Positions 29,561 to 58,369 of a stretch of 64,000 nucleotides of DNA are shown here, one piece after another. The notes beneath the pieces were generated by a model. That model ran no database searches. It had not been told where the DNA came from and was given only the letters and a program-made list of their open reading frames with translations. The position numbers were made by a program, and so were the translations under genes. The stretch lies in the NCBI GenBank assembly GCA_023974075.1, contig CM043789.1, positions 32,446,040 through 32,510,039 of the forward strand. The letters are read 5' to 3'. Source of the DNA: Chaenocephalus aceratus. Its lineage: Eukaryota > Chordata > Actinopteri > Perciformes > Channichthyidae. Numbering within the stretch: position 1 is the stretch's first letter; each line of letters starts with the position of its first letter.

Positions 29561-29830
29561 GGAGAAATCCCAATCTCTGGAAGAAGAGTTCCCAAAACAC
29601 ACTTGCAATTATATCTTTTTGTAAAGGTTGCTGCCAAAAGGAAGAAAACAAAGATCTTTAAGATTGTAACTTTAGCGAAACATTTCAATACTCCTTCCAC
29701 CACCTACTCACTGTCTATCATCAGTCTGCACATGTGCTGCAGTATCATCAATCTGATAATATGAGGACACCGCCCGTTAGTATTTTTACCCGCATTGACA
29801 GAAATAAATGAATTTGAAGAACACCCAATT

Positions 29831-29839
29831 GTGCGTGTG

Positions 29840-29920
<81 letters not shown>
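29831..29920. repeat. (GT)n microsatellite
   Basis: About 90 bp of GT with a short TATA interruption near the start. Confidence 0.97.
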
Positions 29921-29921
<1 letters not shown>

Positions 29922-30389
29922 ATCTTTATCTGGTACTCAGACTAGTCTCTGCCTCACCCTAAAACAAAGTCATTCTTCGAAGGTGTCCCGGTGTGACCCT
30001 GTTCACTGAGGGCAGAGTCTGGTACACACAACAACCAGAGTACAAATTAAACTTGAACTTTGTGCATTATTTTTAATCACGTCTTTTGTCACATTATGTA
30101 CTAGTAATTGTGACTCTCTTGACATTGATTTTGGAATCTGGAATCACATTAAGTTGAGTACCCATTTATAACTTTAAAGCAACACAGAGTGTGTAAACAA
30201 GCCGTAAACCAAGCTTATAGAGTTTATAAAGCTGTTGTGGCAAAAGCTGTATTTGAACACTTCTGGAAATTCAAAGTGACATTCACAATGTTTTGTGTCC
30301 ACACACAGAATGCCCAATGTCTAACATTCACTCAACTTTTAGCTCTTTTTTAGACTACAGCAACTCCTGAAGTAAAAAATAATCCGGAT

Positions 30390-30660
30390 TTTTAAATAGA
30401 TAGATACTTTATTGATCCCAATTTGGGAAATGTTTGCATTGCAGCAGCATAACAAACGGCAATGTACATAAGAGAAACTAAGACACAGAAATAAACAGTC
30501 CAATATATTTCAGAAATGGAAATAGCTTCTGATATAGCATGCTAGTCCCTCACTTTATTCACCTGCTCTTGAGCACTTTGCATGTTGTGCAGAAGGTTTT
30601 TAGAGCCTTTTCTTCCTGCTGTTGTTGGGGGGGAAGAGCTGATGGGATTAAAACTGTACA
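30390..30660 (-). mobile_element. Non-LTR retrotransposon 3' end with ATCT tail
   Basis: Begins GATAGATAGATACTTTATTG then ATCCCAATTTGGGAAATG. On the minus strand this is a LINE 3' end closing in ATCAATAAAGTATCTATCT. A weaker relative is at 18560-18660. Confidence 0.5.
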
Positions 30661-32364
30661 TTTGCCTAAAATCAAAACAATGAGCTGAAAGGGGCTAAAG
30701 TGCTCTGTGCTGAAGACTCCCTTTCACATCGCACATTAGTCCCCTGGCCAATTGATTGTATTGAAATATTTATAACTGAATCCTTAAAGAGCATATGGAT
30801 TTATTCAGCTATAAGCCAAAATGTTAAGGAACTAATTTCAATCAGCAGAAGGAAAACTGAGATTGAAATGAATATACTGTACAGACAGGTTATAGAGGGC
30901 AAACGTGTGCAAATCAGTGCCTTTTGATTGAAAAACTGAATAACATGAACACAATGTGGCCTGCTTTATTACTAGAACCATTTCACATGTGGACGACGTG
31001 TTGAATTTGATGTTCAACTTTACACGCCTGAATGATGTCTAAGACTGCTTCTTGTCAGTAATGCTTATGGGAGGTAATGCCCAGCCAGAGATACATCCAA
31101 TGTGGAAAAGTACAGGGTGTTCCGTTTCTCCTTGTCCTGTTTTGAGATAAAGCAGGCAGAAACCCTCACCTAAGGGATTTTGCTGCAACCAGAGCCTCTC
31201 TTTCCTCCATCCAACCTCGTGCACAGACGCAACGGCTCAGCAGTGCACACCCTTATCAGCAGGCTAAAGACGCTCCTCTGCTCCGTACCAGGACTGACAA
31301 CTAACTGTCGTGCAATGACTGGATCTCTCTGATAACCTTTTATTTGTTCCTCCTGCATATCACCACTGGTGCAATCTTGCTTCATACACAGGCAGCCAGA
31401 GATGTGAGCTGATGTGAACTCCAATCTTCTCCGACATATTGAACATATGTCAGATATATCTTCAAGCAAGGCTGCTTTGTGTGGTGGGTGTGTTAACCAG
31501 CACTGCTACACACACAACATTGTGGTGAGGTTGTCCTTCCTTAGTGACCTAAATGAAATTAACTGTTTATGACTGCTGCCAGTTTTGAATCAGAGAGGTC
31601 ATGGGTCAATGCCCATTTAATAAGAGACAGTGCCCTCTGGTGGCCACATTTTATAGCTGATCAAATAACACTTTAAAAAGGAGACAATTTATTAAGTGTA
31701 TTTCTGATTTATAGGAAGACAAACACCCAATATTTTCAGTTTCAACATGTTTTGGATATTTTGGCAGACCTAAACTGCAGAGTCCCGTTTGTGTGGGCTG
31801 GGGACTGTGTTGTGTGTTATTGCCCACCTACGTGTATCTCTCCTCATTGAGTGTTTGAGCTACATTTTGTTAATCCAATAAAGGCAAAAATACAATTCAA
31901 AAATAAGATCATTCATCCATAGAATGTCATATCTATAACCTTGTTGTACTCAATGACAATTCAGTTTCAACAACAGAAAAATAATGGCCATATTTTCCAG
32001 AAAAAATACATCTTGAATATATTATGCTACCTTTGAGATGAATTAAGTTCTACTTTTGTCATAAATTGGATTTCTTTGCAAACAGTGCACATGTTCAGGT
32101 GTAGGTATTCACATCATTTCTCCCATTTCCTCACAATACATGTCAAACGTGTTTAGAAAAAGCCTTTGTTACCGTTTTGGGGGTGTACTTGAATATTTTC
32201 AAGCACACTTGTTTTTTCCATCAATATACTGTACATTAAAGAGCTGTTCAGTAAGCAGCAGCTGATGAGCAATATCCACAAGCTGTATTTAATGGATATC
32301 TAGATGAAAGATGTACTGTATATACATTCAAAACAAATCAGAAGCCCACTGCTATGTACAACTG

Positions 32365-32370
32365 TTTATT
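32365..32370 (-). terminator. Candidate poly(A) signal for vdr, far downstream
   Basis: AATAAA on the minus strand, followed within 40-50 bp by a TG/T-rich stretch (TTTGTTTTG) that could be a downstream element. If used, the vdr 3' UTR would be about 5.6 kb. Other minus-strand AATAAA sites exist, for example 35890-35885, so this is only a candidate. Confidence 0.2.
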
Positions 32371-33534
32371 TTTGATTTGCAAAACATCTGACAAAAATAA
32401 CATTACATAAACACCAATTTATAATAGAAAAAGAAGATCTTTGAAAAAAAAGAGGCAAAAGATAAATTGCAATTACATTAGAATTTAGGTGACAACTTTA
32501 ATTCGATAATTGGAGCCATACCATGCTGACCTACACAGGCAGTTATTGGCTAATAGATTCATAAGTATGCATGTGTTACAAGCAATACGTCAAGTGCTTT
32601 TGTTGGATCAGGCATTTTAATTCAATGTGGCAATATTTGGGTTCATAATATAGGGTGAGAATACAATGCCAATTTCAAATGTGACTCATTAAAGATCAAT
32701 ACACATGGCTGACTAAGTCCTATTTAAGAGGCCAATCTCACACTTTGGCAACTTTCTCATTCAAATTACACTGGAACATCTGAAGCCCGCTTCATTAACA
32801 CCTTCCCTGCATTCACAGGGTTTTAATATGGCACACAGCTTGGGGGGGGCAGGTGTGACCATGGCGACATTGTTCCTCAGTATTCACTGATCAATACAAA
32901 TTCACTTATTTCATTCAGTGTTTACCTGAAGCAGTTTGACATGAATACGAAATAACTTGGTTTAAAAATGCACCAAAGTGAGTAGTTGCTCTGTTAATAT
33001 GCTATTACGATCCGAAAGTATTTCCCCCAATAAGCACCACTAACTTGCGTTTCAATGACACACTATTTCGATGAGGCTTGTTGCGCCGCTGCGGGCTGAC
33101 TTTTGGACGATGCCTGCATCAAGTTGCGTCAACACGCAACTTGGTGACGCTCCAGATAAAAGCAGCATTGCATGGATACTGAGGATTTTTATTTCTCCTA
33201 GATTCCGCTTGTTAGACCAAACATCGGCAGGGAATGATGAAGGGAGCAGACTTTAGGACAGGAGGAGAGGGTATAGGGGGAAATGACGGGGGGGTTAGAG
33301 GGACAAGGGAAGGATGGCGTACTACAGAGCAAAGGCCGTGCTAACAGTACCAAGTGGAGCGCAAACACACCTCCCTCTTCTACTGCCACAAAGTCTCTCA
33401 GGTTGTTCCTTCTTCGCAGCTGCATTCACTCCACAAAGTGCTCCTCTGCACTGTGTCCTCAGGAACCGTAACCATGGAGGTACATATCAACAACATGGCA
33501 ACCAGATTTATTGCATCTGATGTTGATAGATATC

Positions 33535-34049
33535 TTAAAGGTCCCCTATTATACTGTTTTTCATCAATATATTATAGGTCTCAGATATATAAAAAACATG
33601 TCTCTGAAGTGTTTGGCTCGAAATACCAAACAGATCATGCATTGCAGCATTACCCATAATCCTCTCTGTTTCAGCCCTGTTTCAAAAGTGCTGATTCTGT
33701 GTCTGTTACTTTAGATGAAAACAAGGAGCCACTCCCCACGCCAATCTGAGAGATATTTGGTTTAAGAGAACACAATGGTGCTCTAGGAGGGGATTCAGGG
33801 GATAAAGAGGGGGGGGGGGGGGGGGGTTACCTTGGTTGGTGATTGGCTAATGGTTACACAAGCCAGAAAAATGACATCATAAAGTGGCCAAAATCTGATT
33901 AGCTCATATTCAGACAGGTTGTTATATTAATGATCAGGACAAAAAGTGGGCGAATCCTTTTTCCTGAAACGTGCAGAATCTCTTTCCACAGAGGTTTTTA
34001 TGTATAAAATACATGAAAAAGTGGATTTTGCACAATAGGTGACCTTTAA
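33535..34049. mobile_element. TTAA-flanked MITE with poly-G tract
   Basis: TTAA at both ends, then AGGTCCCCTATTATAC and, complemented, AGGTCACCTATTGTGC. Reverse-oriented relative of 12139-12854. Includes an 18-G homopolymer at 33809-33826. Confidence 0.75.
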
Positions 34050-37000
34050 GGACACAGAGGCAGAGGAGGGTGTCTTCTACTGGAGTGGATGCAGCCTCAC
34101 CAGCCAGTCTGAGCTCCGTTAGTCAGAGTGTAGGCACTATATTAAAAACACTCCTGGTATTGTGTGCGTTAAAAAAAGAAAGAAGGCAATGCTATGTCCG
34201 AGAAGAAAAAAACTGTACAAAAAAAAAAATCTAAGAAAAACAAACAAACTATGAATGACTTCATTAGCTGGACTCTCCCAAAATCTGTGAGATATCTCTG
34301 AGGTAATCATTGAAGTATGACTCATTAGACAGCAATAAATACCAACATGAATACAAATATTACAAAAGTAAAAACAGAGGCAAATGCTTAATGCTAAAGC
34401 AAAAATTCTGAGCTAAAAGAGGTAGGTTTTTTAGGTAGATTATGGTGTACATCCATTGTGGACACTCCTTTTTGTAGGAACTAAATTAAGTTGATTCCAT
34501 TACAATCCCTGTCCTAATTGGAGAGAAAAGAAACGGAAATAAAAAAGACTTGAGAGCCTTCGTGTGGGAGATCTGAACCGGACTGATATCATACATCTGT
34601 TTACAGACAGGATTTGTAATGGCAACAGTTATACAAAAAACTTCAAAAATGTCTACGTACATGATAAACTGTAAAGCTTGCTGGTGATAGTGTACCATGA
34701 GTTGTATATTGCAGCTGTTGTTACTGTATTTTGCTGCCAATCTTGAGGAAATCTCCCCCAAAAGACGACCTCATCTAGTGTGTGGTAGATATCTATTTTC
34801 AACGACCTCAATGCTGCCTACCATGGTAAAGCCAAACGGGAACAATCTGGGGATGCACCATGTTTAGCTTGAACTGTATTTGCATGCTATGTAGTGTTTG
34901 AGAATTAGCTTGGGAACTTTGTCCCACAAACAACATGTATTCACATATTTACTGAGTACAAATGGGAGAAAAGAGGCTGACTGACATTTGCCTCAATTAG
35001 ATGCATCCACAAGACTCTTCCTGTTTGGTTTTCAAAGCCAAAAGAGCAGCAACTCTTTTACCCTGTTCTTTTTTTATGGAGGGAACTCTCCCTGTGGCAC
35101 TTACAATGTTCACCAAACCTCCCGCTGTGTTAACAAATCAACACTGCATCTCTATCTCAACAAAACAATATATACTAAATCAAATCCATTTCGACATACA
35201 GGAAGTATGTATTCAGAGAAAATCTACAAGGAGACTTTTCAAAAACTTCAAAAGTCAGAGTTCAGTAACCAAGCACATCATGCCCCTCATCAAACTGACA
35301 TTCTATACATACGAGTGGTACTGCCTAAAGACACTCCAGTCTCTACTCCTCAACGTCCAATCACTGTTGGGACACTTTTGCTGTGTGTGTGTCTATATCC
35401 ATATACAAATACACACACACTACATATCCCAAACTCATTATGATTAACTGAATTGTATTTAACTAATGAATATCTCCGCGTCCAGCGCTGACGGTCAGCT
35501 TGCAGAGTGTCACAGTGACTTGATGAAGAGTTGGAATAAAAAGTCACAGTGGCGGAGAACGGACATTAAATCCTATAGAAGGTTTAAAAACTCATGTCGG
35601 CTGAACTAATTGAAAGCAACAACTTCTCCCAAAGCGGAGTGGTGGGAATACGTCCAGCTCAACGGCAAACACATGCGCTCTCCCACCGCCTAACCCTGGT
35701 CTGCTCCCGGCCAATCACAGCAACCGTTTACGTGTCTTCTGTCACACAGCAAAAAGAAGACAAAATAATCAAGTTTGAGACTCGCAAACTCTCTGCAAAT
35801 GGCTTCTTTTAAGTCAAGATGCCTTCGGGAAATCATTTGAACACGGCAAGAATTCTTTGAATTGTGTTGAAATAAAAATGACATTTTATTTGATAGAATT
35901 TCACCATAATCCCGCATGCAGCAAGCCGTACATTACTGGCGCCTAAACTTAAGCGCTAAAATGCTCCTGGCAGTTTGGTTTATAAGCCATTAGATGCTGT
36001 TTGATGAAGCATAAGCCAAAGATGACTGACAGCACTTTGACAGCAGAGAGAAGGCATACGAGTTCCTTTCATTTACAAGCTTATCTGCCAAGAGCCCTGG
36101 ATAAATAGCATATGAGTAAGAAGATTATATAATGAGGATATCCTAGGCTCTGGAAACATCATTTCAATTCACTGTAATAGATCAGGTGTATTATTGATCT
36201 ATATGGCTTATATTAGAGAGCAGCACGTTATGTTACGCTTGTCCTCTTTCTGAAAAGAAACCTTGGAAATTAGGCAAACACATCAACCCACCACTAAAAA
36301 ATATATAATTTTACTGAGTCAAATACACAAGCAATCCCTGTTTAAGCCATTTCTAATTCATTTTTACCAAAAGATCAAAGTCAAAAGAACATAGTGTCTC
36401 AGAAACGTAGTGATCGTGAATCAAATAAAAATGGGTCAATATTGTATTTGCATAATATTTCTGAAAAAGTTGGCCTTGAGAAATATCTATGTAGCCCATA
36501 GATGTAGCCCATAGATGTAGCCCTATGTACAGCGGCAGATATATGATATAGCTGGTATTTACAGAATGCAGCCACTAGAGGGCTGCGCAGCATACATCAT
36601 TTTACAGGAGGGCCTGGGTGTGGAGCTGCGCTGCCAGGCCCTCTGACATTCTACAAAATCCATTTCCCTGTCAGAAACGAAAGGGGTGTGATATCTGGGT
36701 CTGAAGCAGCTTCCCTAGCTCTCCGCCCACAGAGCTCACTGTTTACTTAGAAGGAACAATTCATGGAATTGTTTTTAAAGGTGATGTGACATTAAAAAAC
36801 CAAACAAAAACATCCATTGCAATTACATCAGTATATATATGCCAATTCCAAGTATGGTATGCAGCTATATATTAACAAGACAGGCCCCTTGCTTTGGCCT
36901 CAATTTACTATTCCAGTTAGATTTGGCATCTTAGCCCTTTAAAATCTGTGATAATATAGATAATCAATACATAGGCTTGCGTAAAAGGTGGAATAACAGT

Positions 37001-38026
37001 GCTTAGGATACGTGTGGTAGTAATTAACTATTTACAGGGAAACAAACAATTAAACAGAAAGAGGAAGAAAGAAAAAACAATTTCAAAAAAGAGAGTCTGA
37101 AGCCATAATGCCGGCTGGGTTTGATTGACAGTTAGCAGTGTAAAATATCTAAAACATTTAGTGGCTAATTCTCACCTCAAGACCAGGCACCCCAATGTCC
37201 CATCAAAATCTCACTAAATGACAGACTATGTTCTGTACTCTGCAGTATAAACCTAAAGAATGACAGTTTCCTTCAAAGGCTGTGAGGCTAGCATGTCGAG
37301 TGGCTGCATGCGTGAAACGAGCCATGAAGCAGCAACGGTTATTTTTAGGTACTGGAAGCTTTTTCAGAAAGTAGACTACACCTTTGGCGAAAGGCAAAAG
37401 GCATGCGTTTGAATTGTATACAGTCATATATATACATCCGCTGCCTTATAGAGAAGTAGATGAAAAACCAAAAATAAAAGTTCTGAACCATTAAAAACCA
37501 TTTGCACTGAAATGTCATGCATCCTGTATCTAGCTTAGTGTCAAAGTAACTGTTTCACTTCGGTGGTGTAAAGCAACCCAAGTAAAACAAAGAGGTAGCT
37601 CAACTGAATGGCTAAAATGAATAACTGAGTATGTTTGTTGTGTTGATGTGTGCATGCCATGTACACACACACAAAGTTCAGGCATTTGAAGCAGCGGTTT
37701 GTGGATTTAAATACAGACAAAGACACTGCATATAGGCAGAAGTTGTATGAATAGTTAAATGTGTATTATATGAAGTCTCCTTTGTTTACTGCATCCCCTA
37801 ACATCTGCTTGCTCTCCATACAACCTTGCTCTTCATGCCAAGATAGGCGTCTTTAGACAAGATGCACATGAAACCACACATCCAAAACACACATCTCTTT
37901 CTCTCTTCCACTAGCTTCACACTCCACACCTCCATTAAGTCGCTCCAGCACACCCTCGGCTCTCTCTCTCTCTCCCCATTTCTACCCTAAGAGGGTCTCC
38001 TGTCCACCGTAGGGGGCTCAGAGGGT
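34050..38026 (-). other. Repeat-poor stretch downstream of the vdr stop codon
   Basis: Nearly 4 kb with no transposon that I recognise, directly 3' of the vdr TAG on the coding strand. It must contain at least part of the vdr 3' UTR. Low repeat content would fit a long UTR but does not prove it. Confidence 0.35.
36491..36525. repeat. 13-bp tandem repeat
   Basis: GTAGCCCATAGAT repeated about 2.7 times. Confidence 0.8.
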
Positions 38027-52477
<14,451 letters not shown>

Positions 52478-53753
52478 CACTAGATAAAGAGAGGGCAAAT
52501 GGAGAAAGACAAACAAATAAGCTGGTTATACATTACAAACGGTTCACTTGCTCAATAACTCAATAAGGGAAAAACATGAGATGGGTTGCCAACTTGTGGC
52601 ATCTGAAGTTAATTTAAAAATATTTTCAGAAAATTATAATCTGGTTAGTGTTGCACAAGATATGCGAGAACAAAATAATATATTTCATATGAACTACCAT
52701 AATTTTCTGATTAAGATTACATTTTTCAAGCCCCATCTGCTTTTTTTGTGATTACATATAAAGTGTTGTCTCTTTTCAAATTCTACTAACTTTGTCCATT
52801 CCTTCAGGACATTTGAAGTCCTGAGGTTTCCCCTTCGGAGTAGAATTCAACTCCAGTGTTTTTGTCCCGGGGTGAGGAACTGGAGCCGTATGAATCAAGT
52901 GGAAAAACTCTTGTTCCACTCCAAAATGCTGAATCTGGGTTACATTTGATTACATACTGCTCCGAGTATCTATTTCACTTAACGGCCTCGTGAGAAGGAG
53001 AGGAAAAAAAAGGCATGTCACCGCAAGGCTAGCATCCTCATAAACAAACAATCACTGTCCCTTTTCACAAAGCTCCTTTCTTATTCTCCTCTTTGCTTCC
53101 ATTGCGGAGTGAGAGCGAAGCAAATGATGGGTGGGTATGGAGGGCCAAGAGAGGGAAGGGTAACTAAACCGATACGATCATCCACAAACTCACAAATCAG
53201 CACACAATGAGAGGAATGGGCCTGGATCAATAATTTTGAATGTTTTTGACTGATCAATCCATCACTCATGTCCAATTAAAAACCAATGGTCCTGCTGAAG
53301 TTCTCACATACTCTTTTAAATGCAACAACGGTTTTCTTTGTCATGTTGTTTTTCTACTTCAGTGCAACTTTGAACATATTATGTACAGTATGCCTTTAAA
53401 CCAAACTCTTTCCATGGCCAATTTTATGAACAAGACATAAAACAAAAGGTCAAAATCAGAAAGGAAACCGAGGAGCTTTTCAACTCCTCACTGCTGCAGG
53501 CAAGCCGAGCTACTGTACATGGACGTCTTGTATCTTAGCACCACATGCTTCACATAGGAACATCTGACACGGTTGTTACGGTACAGTGCAACGGTAAACA
53601 TGCACACGACTGGAAGGAGAAGCAGCTGACAGCATATGTTGGTGGGGGGATTTCAGCAAACTGATAAACAATAGACCACAGAGAAACTCATCAGGTTAAT
53701 GGGAATCCCATCAACCTGGGAAACTTAGGATGGGCTACCGTCACAGAGCCTTA

Positions 53754-54514
53754 TGGCGCGTTTCCACTGCAGGCCTCGGTCGGCCTCACTCGGTTTGGTT
53801 AGGCCTTATTAGGCCCGGCTCACTTTAATGCTGCGTTTCCATTACAGTTTAGGAACTGGGGTAGTTACTATAGTAACACAGTGTAGGCGGAGCCGTGACG
53901 TCATCTTCAATGAGAGCCCCAGAAAAACAACACAGCCGTTAGCTCGCCTCTTAGCACTCAGAGCTCACAGCTCTTCATATCTGTTCAGAAACTAGACAAA
54001 AGTTAAACAAGTACAAACCACAGACTGCCTGTGTCATGGCGAATACAGTCGCTGGTTTATTTATGTCTGTATAGGCCGTTGTTGTGAGTGTGGACAGTTG
54101 GAGCATATATAACGTTAGCTTAGCCAAGCTCCATTTAGAAAACACGCATTTTAAAAGGTTTTTTCGCCTGCCGTCTGTCTGCAGACTTGTCAAAGCATTA
54201 ATTCATGGTTTTTACTAACCGGTATCAGTATGTTGTTACTTCGCCATCATTTTGAAACGTGTATTACAATTAAATCACGGTCAAATGTGTTCATCTTGTT
54301 GTAGTTGTAGCCCCCTTGCTAGCGATTCTCTCTCTAGTTTAGCATACTCAGTCTGGTTGTTCCTGGCCCTAGAACCACGATTTTATGGGGCCATAAAAAC
54401 TGTGAATTAGGACCCGCTAGCCGGTACTAGGCCAAGTGGAAACGCAACCAAAAACGGGCCCTGCACGGCTCGGCACGCTTAAAGCGAGCTACCCGCTGCA
54501 GTGGAAACGCGCCA
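53754..54514. mobile_element. PIF/Harbinger-type MITE, copy 1
   Basis: Perfect 19-bp TIRs TGGCGCGTTTCCACTGCAG, flanked by TTA on both sides (53751-53753, 54515-54517), the 3-bp target typical of PIF/Harbinger. No transposase. Located upstream of the vdr coding exons. Confidence 0.85.
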
Positions 54515-56220
54515 TTAGTGCTCAACTCAGGTTAATTGATCAGAGCCCTTGTTTCTGTTTGGCTGTTTACAATATCTTTCTAAAGCAGCCAAAATCAGTT
54601 ATGATAGTTGCAAAAGAAGAACAAAAAACAGACCTGCATCTGATTTAGAAACGGCTGAATGTGGCCCAAATCTGAAGAAAAAAAGTTCAGATTCCATGTG
54701 ATTTGTGCACACGAATACAAACAATAGGACATCTTTATCACATGTGTGAAAAAGAAAAGTAGATTTAGACAACTTTGTCTATTCTTATCACTGAACTCTT
54801 GAAACGGTGAGCTCTGGATTCAAAGCTTAGCAGTAATTTCTCACATTGTACAGAAGGGAGAAAACATGTGGGTATCTTATCCGTAACCTGACAAACACAA
54901 CATTTCATTTACTCTTATTGGAACATTTACTGTCCCTCTGCATAACACTTTGTTTTGTTGCAATAACCAACATGCTTCCAAGGACAGAACAGGCAGGAGT
55001 GTGTCCTGAACTCCCCCGTGCAGAGGCAAGGTACACACGTAGGTCCTTCATACCAGGCTACGATGCTATTGTATTCTACACATTTAATGTCTTCATGGAC
55101 ACTTTACAAATGGGGTTTATTCATGGCCACATCAAGATAAGGCCTCCAAGCTATTTACTATACGATAACACTAGTCACCAAGGTGATGTAATATGAATGG
55201 CACAGGTCTTACATTTCAAGCACTCACTCCATGCAGCTACATAATGTGAGTGACAGGTTATGAACACTACTTTCTAGACTCCTGCTGACTTTGAAGATAT
55301 CCCTCTTTACTTAAATTGCACCGGATTGATTGCACTCTGGGATTTATTTTAGCTAGTTGAGAGTTTTTGTACAGAAATGTGTTACTATGACTCTTTTTAA
55401 TTGGTTCCTTTTGTGTTTGGTGTAAATGTTGTTTTTCAATAAAAGAATGTTGGAAATAATTTCCTTTTTTTTTTAACAACAAGGAATTTGTTTTATTGGA
55501 GCAATTTACCGAGAAGAACAGATAGCCATGACTGACTTAGATAACCCCTAGTTAATTTATTGCAACTTATCATTAAACATATTTTCTCATATGGTGCAGC
55601 CCTATTGAAGAGGTTACATTATCAACATACAAAGTATATCGATGAGCAAACTGAAAAATGGCAGCATCTTCTGCTTCTTTGAATATATAAGAGTCTTTTG
55701 GCTAAAAAAACTGCCATCATATAATATTACACAACACTAACCAGAATAAGGGTGCTTTATAGAACATCAAATCTGTTCTGCTGCATGTCAGCAAACTAAT
55801 CCCAACAAGCATTCACACTCATCACTCACTGTGCACCGAGAGGGAAAACACCCATTTACATTGGATATCATCAACTGATCAGTGAAGTCACTCCTCTGTG
55901 ATTGCATTCAGCCATGACAGGCCATTACACTAAATGCACAGTAGTATTGAGAGAGCGCTAAATAATGCATGAGGTTATTAGACCAGATCTGTACTCATTC
56001 CTGTCCCGGGCACGCTCAGCTAGAGAACAGGTTTTGAGCTTCAGGCTTCTACTGGATGTCTCACTCTTGAATGATATTATGTGTACGACATTCGGCGGCA
56101 TAAATCAAAGCTGCCATTGCAGTAATAGTGTGAGACATTACTCATGCGTTAAAGCCCAAGGATAAAGTTGATCAATGAGGTTTCCGATTAGCTCACAGGG
56201 CTGAGTCCTGCTCTTTGACT

Positions 56221-56325
56221 ATAATAATTAATAATAATAATTCCTTACATTTATTATAGCGCTTTTTCCAGTGCTCAAAGCGCTTTACAGATACACATTA
56301 CACATATTTTTTTATACATGCAATG
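56221..56325 (-). mobile_element. LINE/SINE 3' tail with ATT repeats
   Basis: Starts with (ATA/ATT) repeats then CCTTACATTTATTATAGCGC, CTCAAAGCGCTTTACAG. On the minus strand it is a fish retrotransposon tail ending in ATT units. Located upstream of the vdr coding exons. Confidence 0.5.
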
Positions 56326-56741
56326 GTCATAACTAGTGTGCTTAAAGATTGTAGCTTAACTACTTGACCAATTTGAGAATCACTGTCATTCGTTTTGAAT
56401 TGGGCCTTGCCACTAACAATATTAGTTTAAACAACTTGGAGTCCAGCAACTTTTCAAAGCAACTGTTAAACTCCAATGTGTCGGAGCTGAAGACGATTTG
56501 CTTCCTGCAAAAAGAAGCAGCATATTTTAGACCGGAATAAGATGTCAAGAACACAGTGAGCATTAATTAGAGTGTGTCCTCTGCTTGTTACTTTCAAGTC
56601 AGGACAACTTGTCAAAGGTTGGCAAGTTACCAAAAAAAGGAAAGCCCTTTTTATTTTAAGCACTACTCTTTTTCTACATGTGCATGTTTCTGTTCCAACA
56701 TCTAATTAACAATCTTAGGCAGCAAGCCAATCATTAACAAA

Positions 56742-57220
56742 GACATTGCATTACATTACATTTAGCTGACGCTTTTATCCAAAGCAACTTACAATAAGTG
56801 CATTCGACCAACAAGATACAAACTTGAAGAAAACAGAATCATATAAGTACATCAGGTTTCATAGAGCCAACACATTTCAAGTGCTACTCAACTGGCTTTA
56901 GATAAGCCAGTCCTTTATTAGTGCTTTGTTAGTAATTCTATCGCTCGAAGTGGAGTCGAAAGAGATGAGTTTTCAGTCTGCGCCGGAAGATGTGCAGGCT
57001 TTCTGCTGTCCTGATTTCAATGGGGAGCTCATTCCACCATTTTGGAGCCAGGATAGCAAACCGGCGTGTTTTTGCTGATGGGAACTTGGGTCCCCTTCGC
57101 AGTGCGGGTGCAGCGAGCTGTTTGGCTGATGCAGAGCGGCGTGCACGTGCTGGAGTGTACAGTTTAACCATGTCCTGGATGTAGGAAGGGCCAGATCCAT
57201 TCGCAGCATGGTACGCAAGT
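56742..57220 (-). mobile_element. L2-type LINE 3' end, cut by another element
   Basis: Minus-strand copy of the same LINE family (tail at 56745, ORF end at 56938, intact for 77 codons). Its sequence stops at 57220, exactly where a hAT-like end (TAGGGATGAACG) begins. An RT segment of the same type of LINE resumes at 58370 on the same strand, so the two may be halves of one copy with an internal loss. Confidence 0.8.
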
Positions 57221-58369
57221 ACTAGGGATGAACGATATACCGTGTCATGGCGATAACCGCGATATTCACACCGCGATATGCGCGATATTCACACCGCGAT
57301 ATTCACACCGCAGGGACGTGCGGTTTTATTCCAAAAATAAAAATAAAAAATGCTAACGCACTTTAGCACAGAATTCAAAATAAAGATACCCTTATTACTT
57401 ATCGAAACGGCACATACAATATGTCCGATTAAAGCTGAGACTCCACAGATTATTTAAGTATAGTATCTAAGCGATCCGATCTTGCGACAGGGGAAGCAAA
57501 CACAGACATCACAACACGTACCTTTACGGAGCTTTTAGGGAGATCGTCTCACCGTAGCTGTCAATCTGATCAAAAGACGTGTTCAATGGCATTAAAACGA
57601 GAAAAAAAGCGGCTGAATCGGTTAATCCATAGGTTGATAATGTGTCTGTGTAATAATTGTTTTCATTTATAAATAATCCATAATTCCATTTTTATGTAAA
57701 AATCGGAGAGGAAAAGTTAGCTCCTAATGGTAGCCACCAGAGTTATCGCAGCTACCGGTCTTTGCTATGCGGCAGTCTAACACACACACACACACATTAC
57801 CAAATAAGGACTATGTGGGAGTTCCCCTCGATTCCATTGGCTCTGACGGTTAGAAAGAGATGTCACATGTCAAAATCCAGCAAGGGGGGCCAGAGATATG
57901 GAAAATCCACCCAAATGGCCCCAGAAGGTTTTTTTTGTGCTAAATCTGTCTAAAAAGGTCAAATATCACTTGTTTTGCATTGATACAGGATACTTATTAT
58001 ATGTTGTACTTTGGATTCCTAAAGCTTTTAGTCTACTAACCCATCATCCAAGGTTAGTTTTCACTATAAGTACAAAATATCTTTTGGACGGAAACTATAA
58101 TTTACAGTTTTTTTTACCATGTTCAATCTGAATTTTCTTTAAAATAAAAAACATCTATATATCTATCGGGGCGGGGCCTGCTGTGATCTGATCAAGAATG
58201 ATTGTGATTGGTGGTTTGCTGTGCATGCCATGGATGGTGCATGCAGGGGACGTTCTACACACACACACCAACACATGAACAAATAAGGCGTGAGAGTGAC
58301 GCGTAGCCAAAACCGGAAGCTGCATACACTCTGGTGGCTACCATTAGCCGCTAACTTTTGTTAGGACAG
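57221..58369. mobile_element. hAT-like end fragment plus inner inverted-repeat element
   Basis: Starts TAGGGATGAACGATATACCG with repeated ACACCGCGATATTC units, typical of hAT termini, but no matching right end or target duplication was found. Inside, 57712-57810 and 58260-58359 form an imperfect inverted repeat of about 100 bp (AATGGTAGCCACCAGAG and its complement), which looks like a separate MITE. Confidence 0.5.

Larger units (their letters stand above)
28020..33534. other. Mostly unannotated 28-33.5 kb
   Basis: Apart from the L2 fragment, the GT tract and the ATCT-tailed LINE end, no feature is recognised. Open frames are short and lack motifs. Confidence 0.4.

Noticed and set aside
35885..35890. 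Minus-strand AATAAA as the vdr poly(A) site
   Set aside because: One of several AATAAA sites; its downstream context was not clearly better than the others.
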